Shown here one piece after another: positions 27,271 to 34,730 of a stretch of 34,730 bases of DNA. Position 1 is the first letter of the stretch, and the number at the start of each line of letters is the position of its first letter. The notes beneath the pieces were generated by a model, which was not told the origin of the DNA, ran no database searches, and saw nothing but the letters and a program-made list of their open reading frames with translations. The stretch comes from Deltaproteobacteria bacterium (GTDB lineage Bacteria > Myxococcota_A > UBA9160 > UBA6930). The stretch lies in NCBI GenBank assembly GCA_002687015.1, contig NYZB01000150.1, positions 1 through 34,730 of the forward strand, in the 5' to 3' direction. A program made the position numbers and the translations under genes.

Positions 27271-27281
27271 GGTAGTATACC
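27271..27281. promoter_or_regulatory. Shared divergent promoter core
   Basis: GGTAGTATACC contains TAGTAT on the plus strand (27273-27278) and TATACT on the minus strand (27279-27274), centred on the palindrome GTATAC. Plus-strand leader to the ATG at 27332 is about 45 nt with GAGAGGAG; minus-strand leader to the GTG at 27216 is about 50 nt with AAGGAGA. One element may serve both genes. Confidence 0.35.
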
Positions 27282-27331
27282 GGGCGACCCATGCCATCCG
27301 GGCCCCGCGCCCGAGACCGGAGAGGAGCCCC

Positions 27332-28312
27332 ATGGCCAAGATCATCGGCAACCTCGAGCCGGAGGACGACTACCTCCACGAGCTCGGGCCCGAGCCGAAC
27401 TTCAACGAGAGCGCCTACTACAACTTCTTCGACTCCAAGCAGTCCATGGGGGGGTGGTTCCGGCTCGGCAACCGCGCCAACGAGGGCAACGCGGAGATGA
27501 CGGTGTGCCTCTACCTGCCCGATGGCCGGGTGCTCTTCACCTTCCGCCGGGCACCGATCCAGGACAACGACGCCTTCGACGCGAACGGCCTGCGCTTCGA
27601 GGTCGAGGAGCCGACCGAAAGGCATCGCACCACCTTCGAGGGCACGGTGGTCGAGCTGGCCGAGCCGCGGGACATGGCGGACCCGCGGCGGGCCTTCAAG
27701 GAGAACCCGAAGAAGCCGGTGCGTTTCGACCTGCTCCACCAGGCGGTGGGCCCGCTCTACGGATCCAAGGCCAGCAAGCAGGAAGAAGAGCGCGACGCCG
27801 AGCAGTCCTTCGCCAAGGCCCACTTCGAGCAGCACATGCACGTGACCGGCGAGCTCGAGGTGGATGGCGAGACGATCCCGATCGACGGGTACGGGCTGCG
27901 CGACCATTCCTGGGGCCCGCGCTACTGGCAGGCGATCCACTCCTACGAGTGGCTCACCCTGAACTTCGGCCCGGACCTGGGCGGGATGGTCTCGGTCATC
28001 CAACGCGACCCCGAGGGCAAGGAGCGCAGCGCTGGGGGCGTGCTGGTGCGGGGCATGGAGATGGAACGCATCGTCGAGGCCACGATCGAGGCCGAGTACG
28101 AGGACAACGGCCTGTACCACAAGAGCGTCACGGCCCATCTCAAGACCGAGGGGGGCGAGGAGCTCACCCTCGAAGGTCAGGTGGACAGCTTCATCCCGCT
28201 GCGCAACCGGCGGGAGGAGCTGGTGACCCACATCGGCGAGGGCATGACGACCTGGACCCTCGGTGACCGCACGGGCCACGGCCTCTCCGAGTTCCTGCGA
28301 CAGGTGAAGTAG
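27332..28312 (+). CDS. AttH/CrtC-like (lipocalin-type beta-barrel) protein
   Basis: 326 aa from an ATG with a GAGAGGAG site. The motif RDHSWGPRYW (190-199) is typical of the carotenoid hydratase CrtC/AttH superfamily and its uncharacterised DUF7064/7065-type relatives. FHEQHMHVTGEL-like strands and a second beta-rich half fit the two-domain barrel. No signal peptide. The stop is one base away from the GTG of the TRAP binding protein, so it is probably the first gene of that operon. Enzymatic function cannot be assigned; members act on hydrophobic polyene or aromatic compounds. Confidence 0.65.
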   Translation: MAKIIGNLEPEDDYLHELGPEPNFNESAYYNFFDSKQSMGGWFRLGNRANEGNAEMTVCLYLPDGRVLFTFRRAPIQDNDAFDANGLRFEVEEPTERHRTTFEGTVVELAEPRDMADPRRAFKENPKKPVRFDLLHQAVGPLYGSKASKQEEERDAEQSFAKAHFEQHMHVTGELEVDGETIPIDGYGLRDHSWGPRYWQAIHSYEWLTLNFGPDLGGMVSVIQRDPEGKERSAGGVLVRGMEMERIVEATIEAEYEDNGLYHKSVTAHLKTEGGEELTLEGQVDSFIPLRNRREELVTHIGEGMTTWTLGDRTGHGLSEFLRQVK

Positions 28313-28313
28313 C

Positions 28314-29342
28314 GTGCGACCCCTCCTCCTTGCGGTGGCCCTGGTCGGCCTGGCGGCCTCGGCCCAGGCCCAATCGGCCAAGCTGAAGATCCAGTCCGCG
28401 TTCAGCCAGAGCATGCCGGTGCTGGGCGAGATGATCCGGAACTTCGAGAGCCGGATGAACGCCATGGAGGGGCACGGCGTGCGCCTGCGCGTCTACGATG
28501 CGGACAAGCTGGTGCCGACGCTCCAGATCTTCGACGCCGTGTCCGCGGGCAAGATCGACGCGGGCTTTGCGTGGCCCGGCTACTGGATGGGCAAGCTGCC
28601 GGCGGCGACCGTGTTCGGCGCGATCCCCTTCGGACCGGACGCGCCCGAGTTCCTGGCCTGGCTCCACGAGGCCGGGGGCCTCGCGATCTGGGAAGAGATC
28701 TACCGGAAGCAGGGGGTGGTCCCGATCCCCTGCGGGGTGATTCCGCCGGAGGCATCGGGCTGGTTCCGCAAGCCCATCGAGAGCGAGGCGGATCTCGCCG
28801 GTCTCAAGGTCCGCTACGCCGGGCTGGGCGGAAAGGTGCTCCAGAAGCTCGGAGCCTCGGTGACCATGCTCGCGGCCGGCGACATCTTCCTCTCTCTCGA
28901 GCGGGGGGTGCTCGATGCCACGGAGTACTCGATGCCCGCGGTCGACAAGAACCTGGGCTTCTACAAGGTGGCGCGGCACTACTACTTCCCGGGCTGGCAC
29001 CAACCCTCCTCGGTCATGGAGCTGGCCGTGAACGAGAAGAGCTGGGCCAAGCTCTCCGCCTCCCAGCAGGCTGCCGTCCGCACCTCCTGCGATGCGGCCA
29101 CGCTCTGGGGGCTGACCCGGGGCCTGGCCCTGCAGGGCAAGGCGCTCACCTACTTCGAGAAGGAGGGCGTCGAGATCCACCGCTGGTCGCCGGAGCTCCT
29201 GGCCCGCTTCCGACAGGCCGCCGACGAGGTGATGGAGGAAGCCAGCGCCCAGGATGCGGACTTCGCCCGGGCCTGGAGCTCGCTCCGCGCCTTCCTCGCG
29301 GAGCACGGGCGCTGGGCGGACATCGCCTACACCGATCGGTAG
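28314..29342 (+). CDS. dctP: TRAP transporter substrate-binding protein, DctP/TakP-like
   Basis: 342 aa periplasmic binding protein starting at GTG. A short signal peptide (residues 1-19) ends at AQA. The selectivity arginine is R167 in DLAGLKVRYAG. The run GGKVLQKLG...AAGDIFLSLERGVLDATEY and LGFYKVARHYYFPGWHQ (214-230) closely recall TakP, the 2-oxoacid binding protein of Rhodobacter. A 2-oxoacid ligand is therefore plausible; that is inference. The three TRAP genes follow in order P, Q, M. Confidence 0.9.
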   Translation: MRPLLLAVALVGLAASAQAQSAKLKIQSAFSQSMPVLGEMIRNFESRMNAMEGHGVRLRVYDADKLVPTLQIFDAVSAGKIDAGFAWPGYWMGKLPAATVFGAIPFGPDAPEFLAWLHEAGGLAIWEEIYRKQGVVPIPCGVIPPEASGWFRKPIESEADLAGLKVRYAGLGGKVLQKLGASVTMLAAGDIFLSLERGVLDATEYSMPAVDKNLGFYKVARHYYFPGWHQPSSVMELAVNEKSWAKLSASQQAAVRTSCDAATLWGLTRGLALQGKALTYFEKEGVEIHRWSPELLARFRQAADEVMEEASAQDADFARAWSSLRAFLAEHGRWADIAYTDR

Positions 29343-29384
29343 ACCCGTGCGATCGCCTCCGCGGGTGACGCCGGGAATGCGGCG

Positions 29385-29918
29385 ATGAGGACAGCGCTGG
29401 GCCGCTTCGCGGATCTCGTCGATGCCCTCTCGACGCGGGTGGGCGGCGCCGCGGCCTGGCTCTATCCGGTGCTCGTGGCAGTACTGGTCGTCAACGTCGG
29501 CCTGCGGTACGGGCTCGGCCGGGGCTTCATCGAGCTCGAGGAGCTGCAGTGGCACCTCTACGCCGCCGCCTTCCTCCTGGGCTTCGCCTACACCTACGCG
29601 ACGGACGAGCACGTCCGCGTCGACCTGCTCCATGCGCGCCTCTCGCCCCGCACGCGGGCCTGGATCGAGCTGCTGGGCTGCGTGCTGCTGCTCCTCCCCT
29701 TCGCATCGATCGTGAGCATCTGGGCCTTCGACTTCTTCCTCTCTTCGTGGCAGCTCGGGGAGCGATCCCCCATGCCCAGTGGGCTTCCCGCGCGCTGGAT
29801 CATCAAGCTCGTGCTCTTCCTCGCGATGGTCCTGCTCTCGCTGCAGGCGCTCGGGACGGCCGCCCGCAACCTGTTGGTGGTCTGGCCGCCACGAGCCGGC
29901 GAACAGGGAGAGGGCTGA
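29385..29918 (+). CDS. dctQ: TRAP transporter small membrane subunit
   Basis: 177 aa with four hydrophobic segments (about 22-41, 54-71, 92-115, 136-158). EELQWHLYAAAFLLGFAYTYATDEHVRVDLL is the DctQ core, and SPMPSGLPARWIIK follows the third helix as in the family. It pairs with DctM in the inner membrane. It starts 42 nt after dctP and ends 5 nt before dctM. Confidence 0.93.
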   Translation: MRTALGRFADLVDALSTRVGGAAAWLYPVLVAVLVVNVGLRYGLGRGFIELEELQWHLYAAAFLLGFAYTYATDEHVRVDLLHARLSPRTRAWIELLGCVLLLLPFASIVSIWAFDFFLSSWQLGERSPMPSGLPARWIIKLVLFLAMVLLSLQALGTAARNLLVVWPPRAGEQGEG

Positions 29919-29923
29919 GCGGC

Positions 29924-31288
29924 GTGGACCTCGACCTGAACGTCCTCTTCGTCGTCCTGATGTTCGCGAGCTTCGTGGCCCTCCTGATCTCGGGCTACCC
30001 GGTGGCCTGGGTCCTGGCCGGGGTCGGGCTGATCTTCGCCTGCACCGGCGAGCTGCTGAACGCCCAGGGCATCGATGTGGATGCGGACCTGATGACCCTG
30101 GGCCTGGTTGTCGACCGCACCTACGGAACGATGTCGAACTACGGCCTGGTGCCCTTGCCGCTCTTCATCTTCATGGGCCACATGCTCGATCGCAGCGGTG
30201 TGGCGGCCGAGCTGCTGCGCGCACTCCAGGCCGTGTTCGGCCGACTCGCGGGCGGGCTCGCACTCGCCGTGACCCTGCTGGGCGTGATCCTCGCCGCGTC
30301 GACCGGGATCATCGGGGCTTCGGTCGCACTGCTCGGAACCCTGGCGCTGCCGGCCATGCTGGAGGACGGCTATCAGCCAGAGCTCGCGGTCGGCACGGTC
30401 GCCGCCGCCGGCTGCCTCGGCATCCTGATCCCGCCGAGCATCATGCTGGTGCTGATGAGCGATCCGATGCAGCTGTCGGTCGGCGACCTCTTCCTGGGGG
30501 CGCTGCTCCCGGGTCTGCTGCTGGCCTCCCTCTACCTGGCCTACCTCGGCCTTCGCTGCGCGTTTCGGCCTTCCCTCGCGCCAGCCAGGGAGGGGCCCCC
30601 GCTTCGGGGTGCGGAGCTCGTGGCCGTGGGCAAGGCCCTGCTCCCGCCCCTCGGGCTGATCCTCCTGGTGCTGGGCTCGATCTTCTTCGGGATCGTCTCG
30701 CCCTCGGAGGCCGCCGGAGTCGGTGCCTTCGGTGCCGCGCTGCTCGCGTGGGCCAAGGGCCGGCTCGACCTCGACACCATGCGGGGCGTGTCCCAGGCGA
30801 CGGGCCGTACCACCTCCTTCATCTTCGCGATCTTCCTCGGCGCGACCTGCTTCTCGGTGGTGCTTCGCGAGCTGGGCGGTGACGAGGTGATCGAGGGGGC
30901 GATCACCGCCCTGCCCTTCGGCCCCACCGGCATCGTCGTGTGCCTGATGGCCCTCGTGTTCCTGCTGGGATTCTTCCTCGACTGGATCGAGATCACCCTG
31001 ATCGTGCTGCCGCTCATGGAGCCCGTCACGGTGACCCTCGGCATCGACAAGCTCTGGTTCACGATGCTGGTGGCCGTGTGCCTGCAGACCTCCTTCCTCC
31101 CCCCGCCCGTGGGCTTCGCCCTCTTCTACCTGAAGGGCGTCGCCCCGCCGGAGGTCGAGCTGAGCCATCTCTACCGGGGCATCCTCCCCTTCGTCCTGCT
31201 CCAGCTCGTGGGGCTGGCGGCGGTCTTCCTGTGGCCCGAGCTCGTCACCTGGCTACCCGAGGTGGCCTTCGGCTCGGGCCCGGGCTGA
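29924..31288 (+). CDS. dctM: TRAP transporter large membrane subunit
   Basis: 454 aa from a GTG with GGGAGAGGG upstream; about twelve hydrophobic segments. Family landmarks are GYPVAWVLAGVG near the N-terminus, LPLFIFMGHML, the scaffold AASTGIIGASVALLG, and ILIPPSIMLV. The later FGIVSPSEAAGVGAFGA and SFLPPPVGFALFYLKG are typical. It forms the Na+-coupled elevator channel with DctQ. Last gene of the operon; a strong hairpin lies 44 nt downstream. Confidence 0.95.
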   Translation: MDLDLNVLFVVLMFASFVALLISGYPVAWVLAGVGLIFACTGELLNAQGIDVDADLMTLGLVVDRTYGTMSNYGLVPLPLFIFMGHMLDRSGVAAELLRALQAVFGRLAGGLALAVTLLGVILAASTGIIGASVALLGTLALPAMLEDGYQPELAVGTVAAAGCLGILIPPSIMLVLMSDPMQLSVGDLFLGALLPGLLLASLYLAYLGLRCAFRPSLAPAREGPPLRGAELVAVGKALLPPLGLILLVLGSIFFGIVSPSEAAGVGAFGAALLAWAKGRLDLDTMRGVSQATGRTTSFIFAIFLGATCFSVVLRELGGDEVIEGAITALPFGPTGIVVCLMALVFLLGFFLDWIEITLIVLPLMEPVTVTLGIDKLWFTMLVAVCLQTSFLPPPVGFALFYLKGVAPPEVELSHLYRGILPFVLLQLVGLAAVFLWPELVTWLPEVAFGSGPG

Positions 31289-31331
31289 AGGGGAGCCCTG
31301 CGCCCGCCTCCAGCTCCGCGCCCGAACGACG

Positions 31332-31361
31332 ACGCCCCCCGCTCGGAGGAGCGAGGGGCGT
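31332..31361. terminator. Bidirectional hairpin terminator between dctM and the BamE-like gene
   Basis: Inverted repeat 31332-31344 and 31349-31361 (12 of 13 pairs) with a 4-nt loop GGAG, followed on the plus strand by CCCGTTTC. It sits between convergent genes (dctM ends 31288, the opposing gene ends 31395). The T-run is short, so termination strength is uncertain. Confidence 0.75.
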
Positions 31362-31394
31362 CCCGTTTCAGGCGGCGTCGCGCCGAAGGCGGAG

Positions 31395-31781
31395 CTAGAA
31401 GCTCACGCTCTCGCCACCGAGCTGCCGCGTGAAGTAGCTCACCTCGACGACCTTTCCGGAGCCGCCGTAGTAGACGTCGCAGGTGTAGGCCTGGCCCTTC
31501 GAAGCGCCCGCGGAGGCGAGGAAGGGGATCGGGATGCCCACGCCGGTGTTCTGCACGTACTCGAAGTGCCAGTGCTCGCGGCCACCGGACTTGCCCGTCG
31601 CGCGCGGCTCGGCTTCGAGGAGCGCGAGCACCTTGTCCTTGCTCATGCCCTTCTTGATCATCGAGGCGTTGTCGTAGTTGAATTGGTTTCCCGAGCGGTT
31701 CAAGCCCAGGCTGGCGCAGCCCACGGTGGCCCAGGCCAGAAGCAGTGCGGTGATCAGTGCGATGGTTCGAGACCGGGTCAT
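31395..31781 (-). CDS. BamE/SmpA-OmlA-like lipoprotein
   Basis: 128 aa from the ATG at 31781, which places a lipoprotein signal at the N-terminus: TRSRTIALITALLLAWATVGC, lipidated C22. An upstream ATG at 31832 would add 17 non-signal residues and is unlikely. The mature part has the SmpA/OmlA pattern: MIKKGMSKDKVLALLEAEP (41-59), WHFEY (71-75) and CDVYYGGSGKVVEVSYF (101-117). Such domains include BamE of the outer-membrane protein assembly complex, but many other lipoproteins share the fold, so BamE itself is not proved. Single gene unit. Confidence 0.75.
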   Translation of the reverse strand: MTRSRTIALITALLLAWATVGCASLGLNRSGNQFNYDNASMIKKGMSKDKVLALLEAEPRATGKSGGREHWHFEYVQNTGVGIPIPFLASAGASKGQAYTCDVYYGGSGKVVEVSYFTRQLGGESVSF

Positions 31782-31945
31782 GACCTGGCGACTCCTCGTT
31801 GTCGATGGGATGGCGTGCGCACTCCAGCGCACGCGGTTTCGTTCTGGGCTTTATCGGGCCACCTGCCGCCCAGCTGTACCGACCGGCAACTCTCGCCCGA
31901 ACTCCTGGGAATCATTCCAGATCTGCTTGAATCCCCAGAGCGCCC

Positions 31946-32728
31946 TCAGGCGAAACGGCCGTGCCTTCCCGCGCCGTCGCGAAAACGCGCGGCACCTTCG
32001 CGGGTCTCACCCGAGCGGACCACCTCGACGCCGTGCTGGAACTCCGAGCGAAGCGCGTCCTGCACGGGCTTGCCCCATTGCTCGATGGCCGACAGGCGAT
32101 CGGCGCGCATGCAGCGCTGGGGAAAGGCTGCGATCTCGCGCGCGAGGGTCTCAGCGGCCTGGCGGGCGCTTCCCTCGGGCACGATGCGATCGGCCAGGCC
32201 GATGCGCAGCGCCTCCTCCGCGCCCACCGCGCGGCCGGTCAGGATCAGGTCCATGGCGCGCCCGTGACCGATCAACCTGGGGAGACGGACGGTGCCGCCA
32301 TCGACGAGCGGCACGCCCCAGCGGCGGCAGAAGACACCGAAGGTGGCCGTCTCCTCCATCACGCGGAGGTCGCACCACACGGCGAGCTCCAGACCGCCCG
32401 CGACCGCGTAGCCGGAGACCGCGGCGATGACGGGCTTGGAGAGCTCCATGCGGGTCGGCCCCATGGGCCCGTCTCCGGTCTCCTTCAGCTGATTGGCATC
32501 GCCGGCGCCCGCTGCCACCTCGTGGAGGTCGGCGCCCGCGCAGAAACCGCCGTCGGCTCCGCACAGCACCGCCACCCGGGCTTCGTCGTCGCCTTCGAAA
32601 TCCCGGAAGGCCGCCGCGAGGGCAGCCGCCTGGCGCCGGTCGACCGCGTTGCGGCGCGCGGGCCGGTCCATGACGACGGTGAAGACGGGGCCCTCCTTCT
32701 CGACGCGCAGCTCTCGCGCTTCGCTCAT
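31946..32728 (-). CDS. Enoyl-CoA hydratase/isomerase (crotonase) family protein
   Basis: 260 aa. The ATG is used because the family N-terminus starts there and it overlaps the previous stop (TGATG). The oxyanion-hole segments are FCAGADL (62-68) and GYAVAGGLELAVWCDL (106-121) with E114. The second catalytic glutamate of hydratases falls at C134 (FGVFCRRWGVPLVDGG), so classical hydration is doubtful; D143 could act as base, as in other crotonase types. Possible roles are isomerase, hydrolase or a specialised hydratase. Coupled to the CNNM/CBS gene without obvious functional logic. Confidence 0.9.
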   Translation of the reverse strand: MSEARELRVEKEGPVFTVVMDRPARRNAVDRRQAAALAAAFRDFEGDDEARVAVLCGADGGFCAGADLHEVAAGAGDANQLKETGDGPMGPTRMELSKPVIAAVSGYAVAGGLELAVWCDLRVMEETATFGVFCRRWGVPLVDGGTVRLPRLIGHGRAMDLILTGRAVGAEEALRIGLADRIVPEGSARQAAETLAREIAAFPQRCMRADRLSAIEQWGKPVQDALRSEFQHGVEVVRSGETREGAARFRDGAGRHGRFA

Positions 32729-33990
32729 CAGCCGCTCACCTCGGCGAGCGCGCCGCTTCGCTCGACGCGCACGCGCGTGATGCGGCTGCCCGAGACGCCG
32801 GTCACGGTGACGCGGAAGCCCGGCACGTCCGCCCGGTCTCCCTGCTTGGGCGCCCGGCCGAGGGAGTTGAAGACCAGGCCGCCCAGCGAGTCGCCTCGCT
32901 CTGCGGGAACCTCCCAGCCCGTCTGGCGGTTGAAGTCGAGCACCTTGACTCGCCCCAACGCCTCGTAGCCTTCGTCCGCCGCGCGGATCGTCTGCAGCTC
33001 CTCGCGGTCGAACTCGTCCCGGATCTCGCCCACGATCTCCTCGAGGATGTCTTCGGCCGTGCACAGACCCAGCGTCACACCGAACTCGTCCTTGACCATC
33101 GCCATGTGCATGAAGCCGCGCTGCATCTCCTGGAGCAGGAGCAGGATGGGCTTGCGCTCGGGAACCCGCAGGACGGGCTTCAGGATGCTGGTGACGTCCG
33201 AGCCGCCGCCGCGCACGTACTCGACCAGGTCCTTCAGGTGCACCACTCCCAGCACCTGGTCGATGTCCTCGTGGTAGAGGGGAACCCGGGTGTAGCGCTC
33301 TTCGAGCACCGCTTCGAGCAGCTCGGCGGGCCGCGTCGTGTCGGGGAAGGCCACGATCTCGGTCCGCGGAACCATGATCTCCTCGACCGTCATCTCGGCG
33401 GCGCCGGCCGTGGCGCCGATGATCGCGAGGGGCGAGCCCTCGGGCTCCCCGCTGGCCGTCGCCCGGGCGAGGCGCAGCACCGTCTCGGTGGCAGCCATCG
33501 AGTCCGACGTCTCGGTTCCGCCGACCCAGCGCACCACGGGCTCGACGATCCGGTCGAAGAGCGCATGGACCGGTCGCAGGGCCTGGTGCAGCACGTAGAT
33601 CGGCAGGGCCACGGCGAAGCCGATACGGCGCGGGTGCCCCGCCGCGGCGGCCTTGGGCAGCACCTCGCAGAAGATCAGCACCGTGACCGTCATGACGGCC
33701 GTGGCGACCAGGAGCCCCGTGGTCTCGCCCAGGTAGCCGATGGCCAGGGCCGACGCGGCGCTCGCCCCGAGGATGTTCACCAGGTTGTTGCCCAGCAGGA
33801 TCGTGACGAGCAGCCGGGAGGTGAGATCGAGCAGGTCGCGGGCGGCGAGCGCCGCGGGGCCCCGCAACGCCTTTACCTCCTCCTCCAACTCGTGGGGGCC
33901 GAGGCGCAGCAGGGCCGTCTCGCTCCCCGAGAAGAAGGCCGAGAGCAGCAGGCAAGCGCCCACCAGCAAGACCAGGGTCAGGACATCCAT
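32728..33990 (-). CDS. CNNM (DUF21)/CBS/CorC-HlyC domain membrane protein
   Basis: 420 aa. An N-terminal DUF21 membrane domain with about four helices includes SAFFSGSETALLRL (17-30) and ILLGNNLVNI (64-73). A CBS pair covers about 205-320 (IMVPRTEIVAF; TRVPLYHEDIDQVLGVVHLKDL; DEFGVTLGLCTAEDILEEIVGEIRDEFD). A C-terminal CorC_HlyC transporter-associated domain covers 333-412. Family members export Mg2+ or other cations; the hemolysin name is historical. The GAGG ribosome binding site lies inside a 12-bp palindrome. First gene of a two-gene unit. Confidence 0.92.
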   Translation of the reverse strand: MDVLTLVLLVGACLLLSAFFSGSETALLRLGPHELEEEVKALRGPAALAARDLLDLTSRLLVTILLGNNLVNILGASAASALAIGYLGETTGLLVATAVMTVTVLIFCEVLPKAAAAGHPRRIGFAVALPIYVLHQALRPVHALFDRIVEPVVRWVGGTETSDSMAATETVLRLARATASGEPEGSPLAIIGATAGAAEMTVEEIMVPRTEIVAFPDTTRPAELLEAVLEERYTRVPLYHEDIDQVLGVVHLKDLVEYVRGGGSDVTSILKPVLRVPERKPILLLLQEMQRGFMHMAMVKDEFGVTLGLCTAEDILEEIVGEIRDEFDREELQTIRAADEGYEALGRVKVLDFNRQTGWEVPAERGDSLGGLVFNSLGRAPKQGDRADVPGFRVTVTGVSGSRITRVRVERSGALAEVSG

Positions 33991-33997
33991 CGATCGA

Positions 33998-34009
33998 CCT
34001 CACGTGAGG
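33998..34009. promoter_or_regulatory. 12-bp palindrome over the ribosome binding site of the CNNM/CBS gene
   Basis: CCTCACGTGAGG is a perfect palindrome with a CACGTG core, 7 nt before the ATG at 33990. It covers the Shine-Dalgarno GAGG. It could be an operator or simply coincidence. Confidence 0.3.
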
Positions 34010-34096
34010 GAGTGGCCAGCGACCGCGCGCTCGGCGGATGCAGCCCACCCGGGAGCACGTCGTCGGGAGTCAGGAGCCGGGGGCGGCCCAGAGGGC

Positions 34097-34124
34097 GGCG
34101 CCTTGGGCGCGCCCAGGGGGCGCC
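34097..34124. other. GC-rich inverted repeat in the longest gap (33991-34279)
   Basis: GGCGCC at 34097-34102 and 34119-34124 flank the perfect 12-bp palindrome TGGGCGCGCCCA (34104-34115). No T-run follows. The gap otherwise contains a minus-strand TAGCCT (34212-34207) that may be a distant -10 for the CNNM gene. I see no coding signal in it. Confidence 0.35.
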
Positions 34125-34279
34125 CGAGGAGGCCTCGGCCTGCCCGGTCGCTGGTCCGTGGGACCGGCGGGGGCTCTTTGGGGGCGACGCGTGCATCAAC
34201 CCCACGAGGCTATCCGGCCCCCGGGTGGGCAGCAAGGACACGGCCACGCCGGCCCGATCCGCCAACGGGCCCCCATACC

Positions 34280-34730
34280 GTGAGGGTCCGCGCCACCAAG
34301 GGCATCGAGTACCTCTCGCGTCTCCTGGCCGAACCCGGCCAGGGCCACCTCCCGATGGACCTGATGGAGCTGGCCTCGGAGGCGAACACCGCCGAGCCCG
34401 ACGCGCGGGGCGCAGAGCTGCTGGATCCGCAGGCGCGCCGGGACTACCGGCGCCGACTCGAGGAGCTCGGGGAGCAACTGGCCGAGGCCGAAACCGCCCG
34501 CGACGCGGGACGGCTGCGGGCCATCCAGGAAGAGATGGCTTCCTGGAACAGGGCCTGTCAGCGGCACCGGGTCTCGGAGGGCGCGGTCGTCACGCCCCGG
34601 GTGCGGCCGAGAAGGCGCGCAGCGCCGTCTACAATCGCATCCGCTCTTCCATGACGAGGCTGCTGGAAGTGCATCGACCTCTCGGACGTCACCTGGAGCG
34701 CGCGATCCGCACAGGGACCCTCTGTTCCTA
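34280..34730 (+). pseudogene. Frameshifted C-terminal fragment of a large regulator/ATPase-type protein
   Basis: From GTG 34280 the frame reads TKGIEYLSRLLAEPGQGH, then DPQARRDYRRRLEELGEQLAEAETARDAGRLRAIQEEM. This matches the conserved end of large AAA/LuxR-like regulatory proteins as I know them (KGxxYLxRLLxxPG ... YRRRLxELxEELxEA). After about 34537 the same family continues in another frame: FLEQGLSAAPGLGGRGRH, then AAEKARSAVYNRIRSS and LGRHLERAIRTGTLCSY up to the window edge. One base appears to be missing near 34538-34539. No N-terminal domain precedes it. Either a decayed gene remnant or a base error. Confidence 0.7.

Noticed and set aside
29549-31288. DctQ-DctM fusion
   Set aside because: The DctQ sequence is in a different frame and ends at a stop codon; the DctM frame starts at the GTG at 29924.
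32728-33990. Hemolysin toxin
   Set aside because: The DUF21-CBS-CorC/HlyC layout is that of cation transport type membrane proteins; the hemolysin label is historical.
31946-34048. A 700-residue crotonase fusion
   Set aside because: The N-terminal 440 residues are low-complexity shadow of the CNNM/CBS gene; the crotonase starts at the ATG at 32728.

Overview
The window is GC-rich, densely packed chromosomal DNA with about 35 protein genes, short gaps, many overlapping start/stop codons and many GTG starts (at least 11 genes, plus one TTG). The gene content fits an aerobic Gram-negative bacterium: complex I subunits, lipoylation and 2-oxoacid dehydrogenase genes, an oxygen-dependent type protoporphyrinogen oxidase, a TRAP transporter, a BamE-like lipoprotein and ClpS/ClpA. 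The ferrochelatase carries an internal cysteine cluster of the kind described for Myxococcus xanthus. With the lipid-flavoured gene set this suggests an uncultured member of the Myxococcota/deltaproteobacterial group. That placement is an inference. I saw no rRNA, tRNA, CRISPR array, insertion sequence, prophage or origin.

Layout. 1-3160: a 36-bp tandem repeat runs into a cytochrome P450 gene, followed by a VanZ-domain membrane protein and a convergent DUF1285-like gene. 3195-11391 (minus strand): an energy/lipoate block with nuoB, lpdA (E3), an E2 acyltransferase, lipB, lipA, a lipoprotein and nuoI-nuoC-nuoD. LipB and LipA make the lipoyl cofactor that E2 carries and E3 reoxidises; NADH from that reaction feeds complex I, of which only B, I, C and D are here. 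11598-13390 (plus): phosphatidylcholine synthase overlapping ferrochelatase. 13375-18965 (minus): a pair of acyl-CoA dehydrogenases, then hemE, hemY and an SDR. With hemH, three late haem steps lie within 5.1 kb.

19157-22774 (plus): ispH, a striking neutral-sphingomyelinase-like phosphodiesterase with two C-terminal membrane helices, and a MATE exporter. 22810-25498 (minus): clpS-clpA. 25557-26711: a COG3146-type acyltransferase. 26728-31288: a PLAT-like protein divergent from an AttH/CrtC-like protein, the latter nearly fused to a TakP-like TRAP operon (dctP-dctQ-dctM) that ends at a clear hairpin. 31395-33990 (minus): a BamE-like lipoprotein, a crotonase and a CNNM/CBS (CorC-type) membrane protein. 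34280-34730: a frameshifted fragment of a large regulator that runs off the right edge.

Two themes stand out. Nine genes or operons carry the same -10-like element, [G/C]CTANNNT, upstream; for five of them it sits only 6-9 nt before the start codon, which predicts leaderless transcripts. Phosphatidylcholine synthase and an SMPD2-like phosphodiesterase occur within 8 kb, suggesting that this organism builds and may turn over choline lipids. No large gene-free stretch exists: the longest gap, 33991-34279, holds a palindrome and a GC-rich hairpin, and 7744-7895 and 11420-11554 show nothing recognisable.
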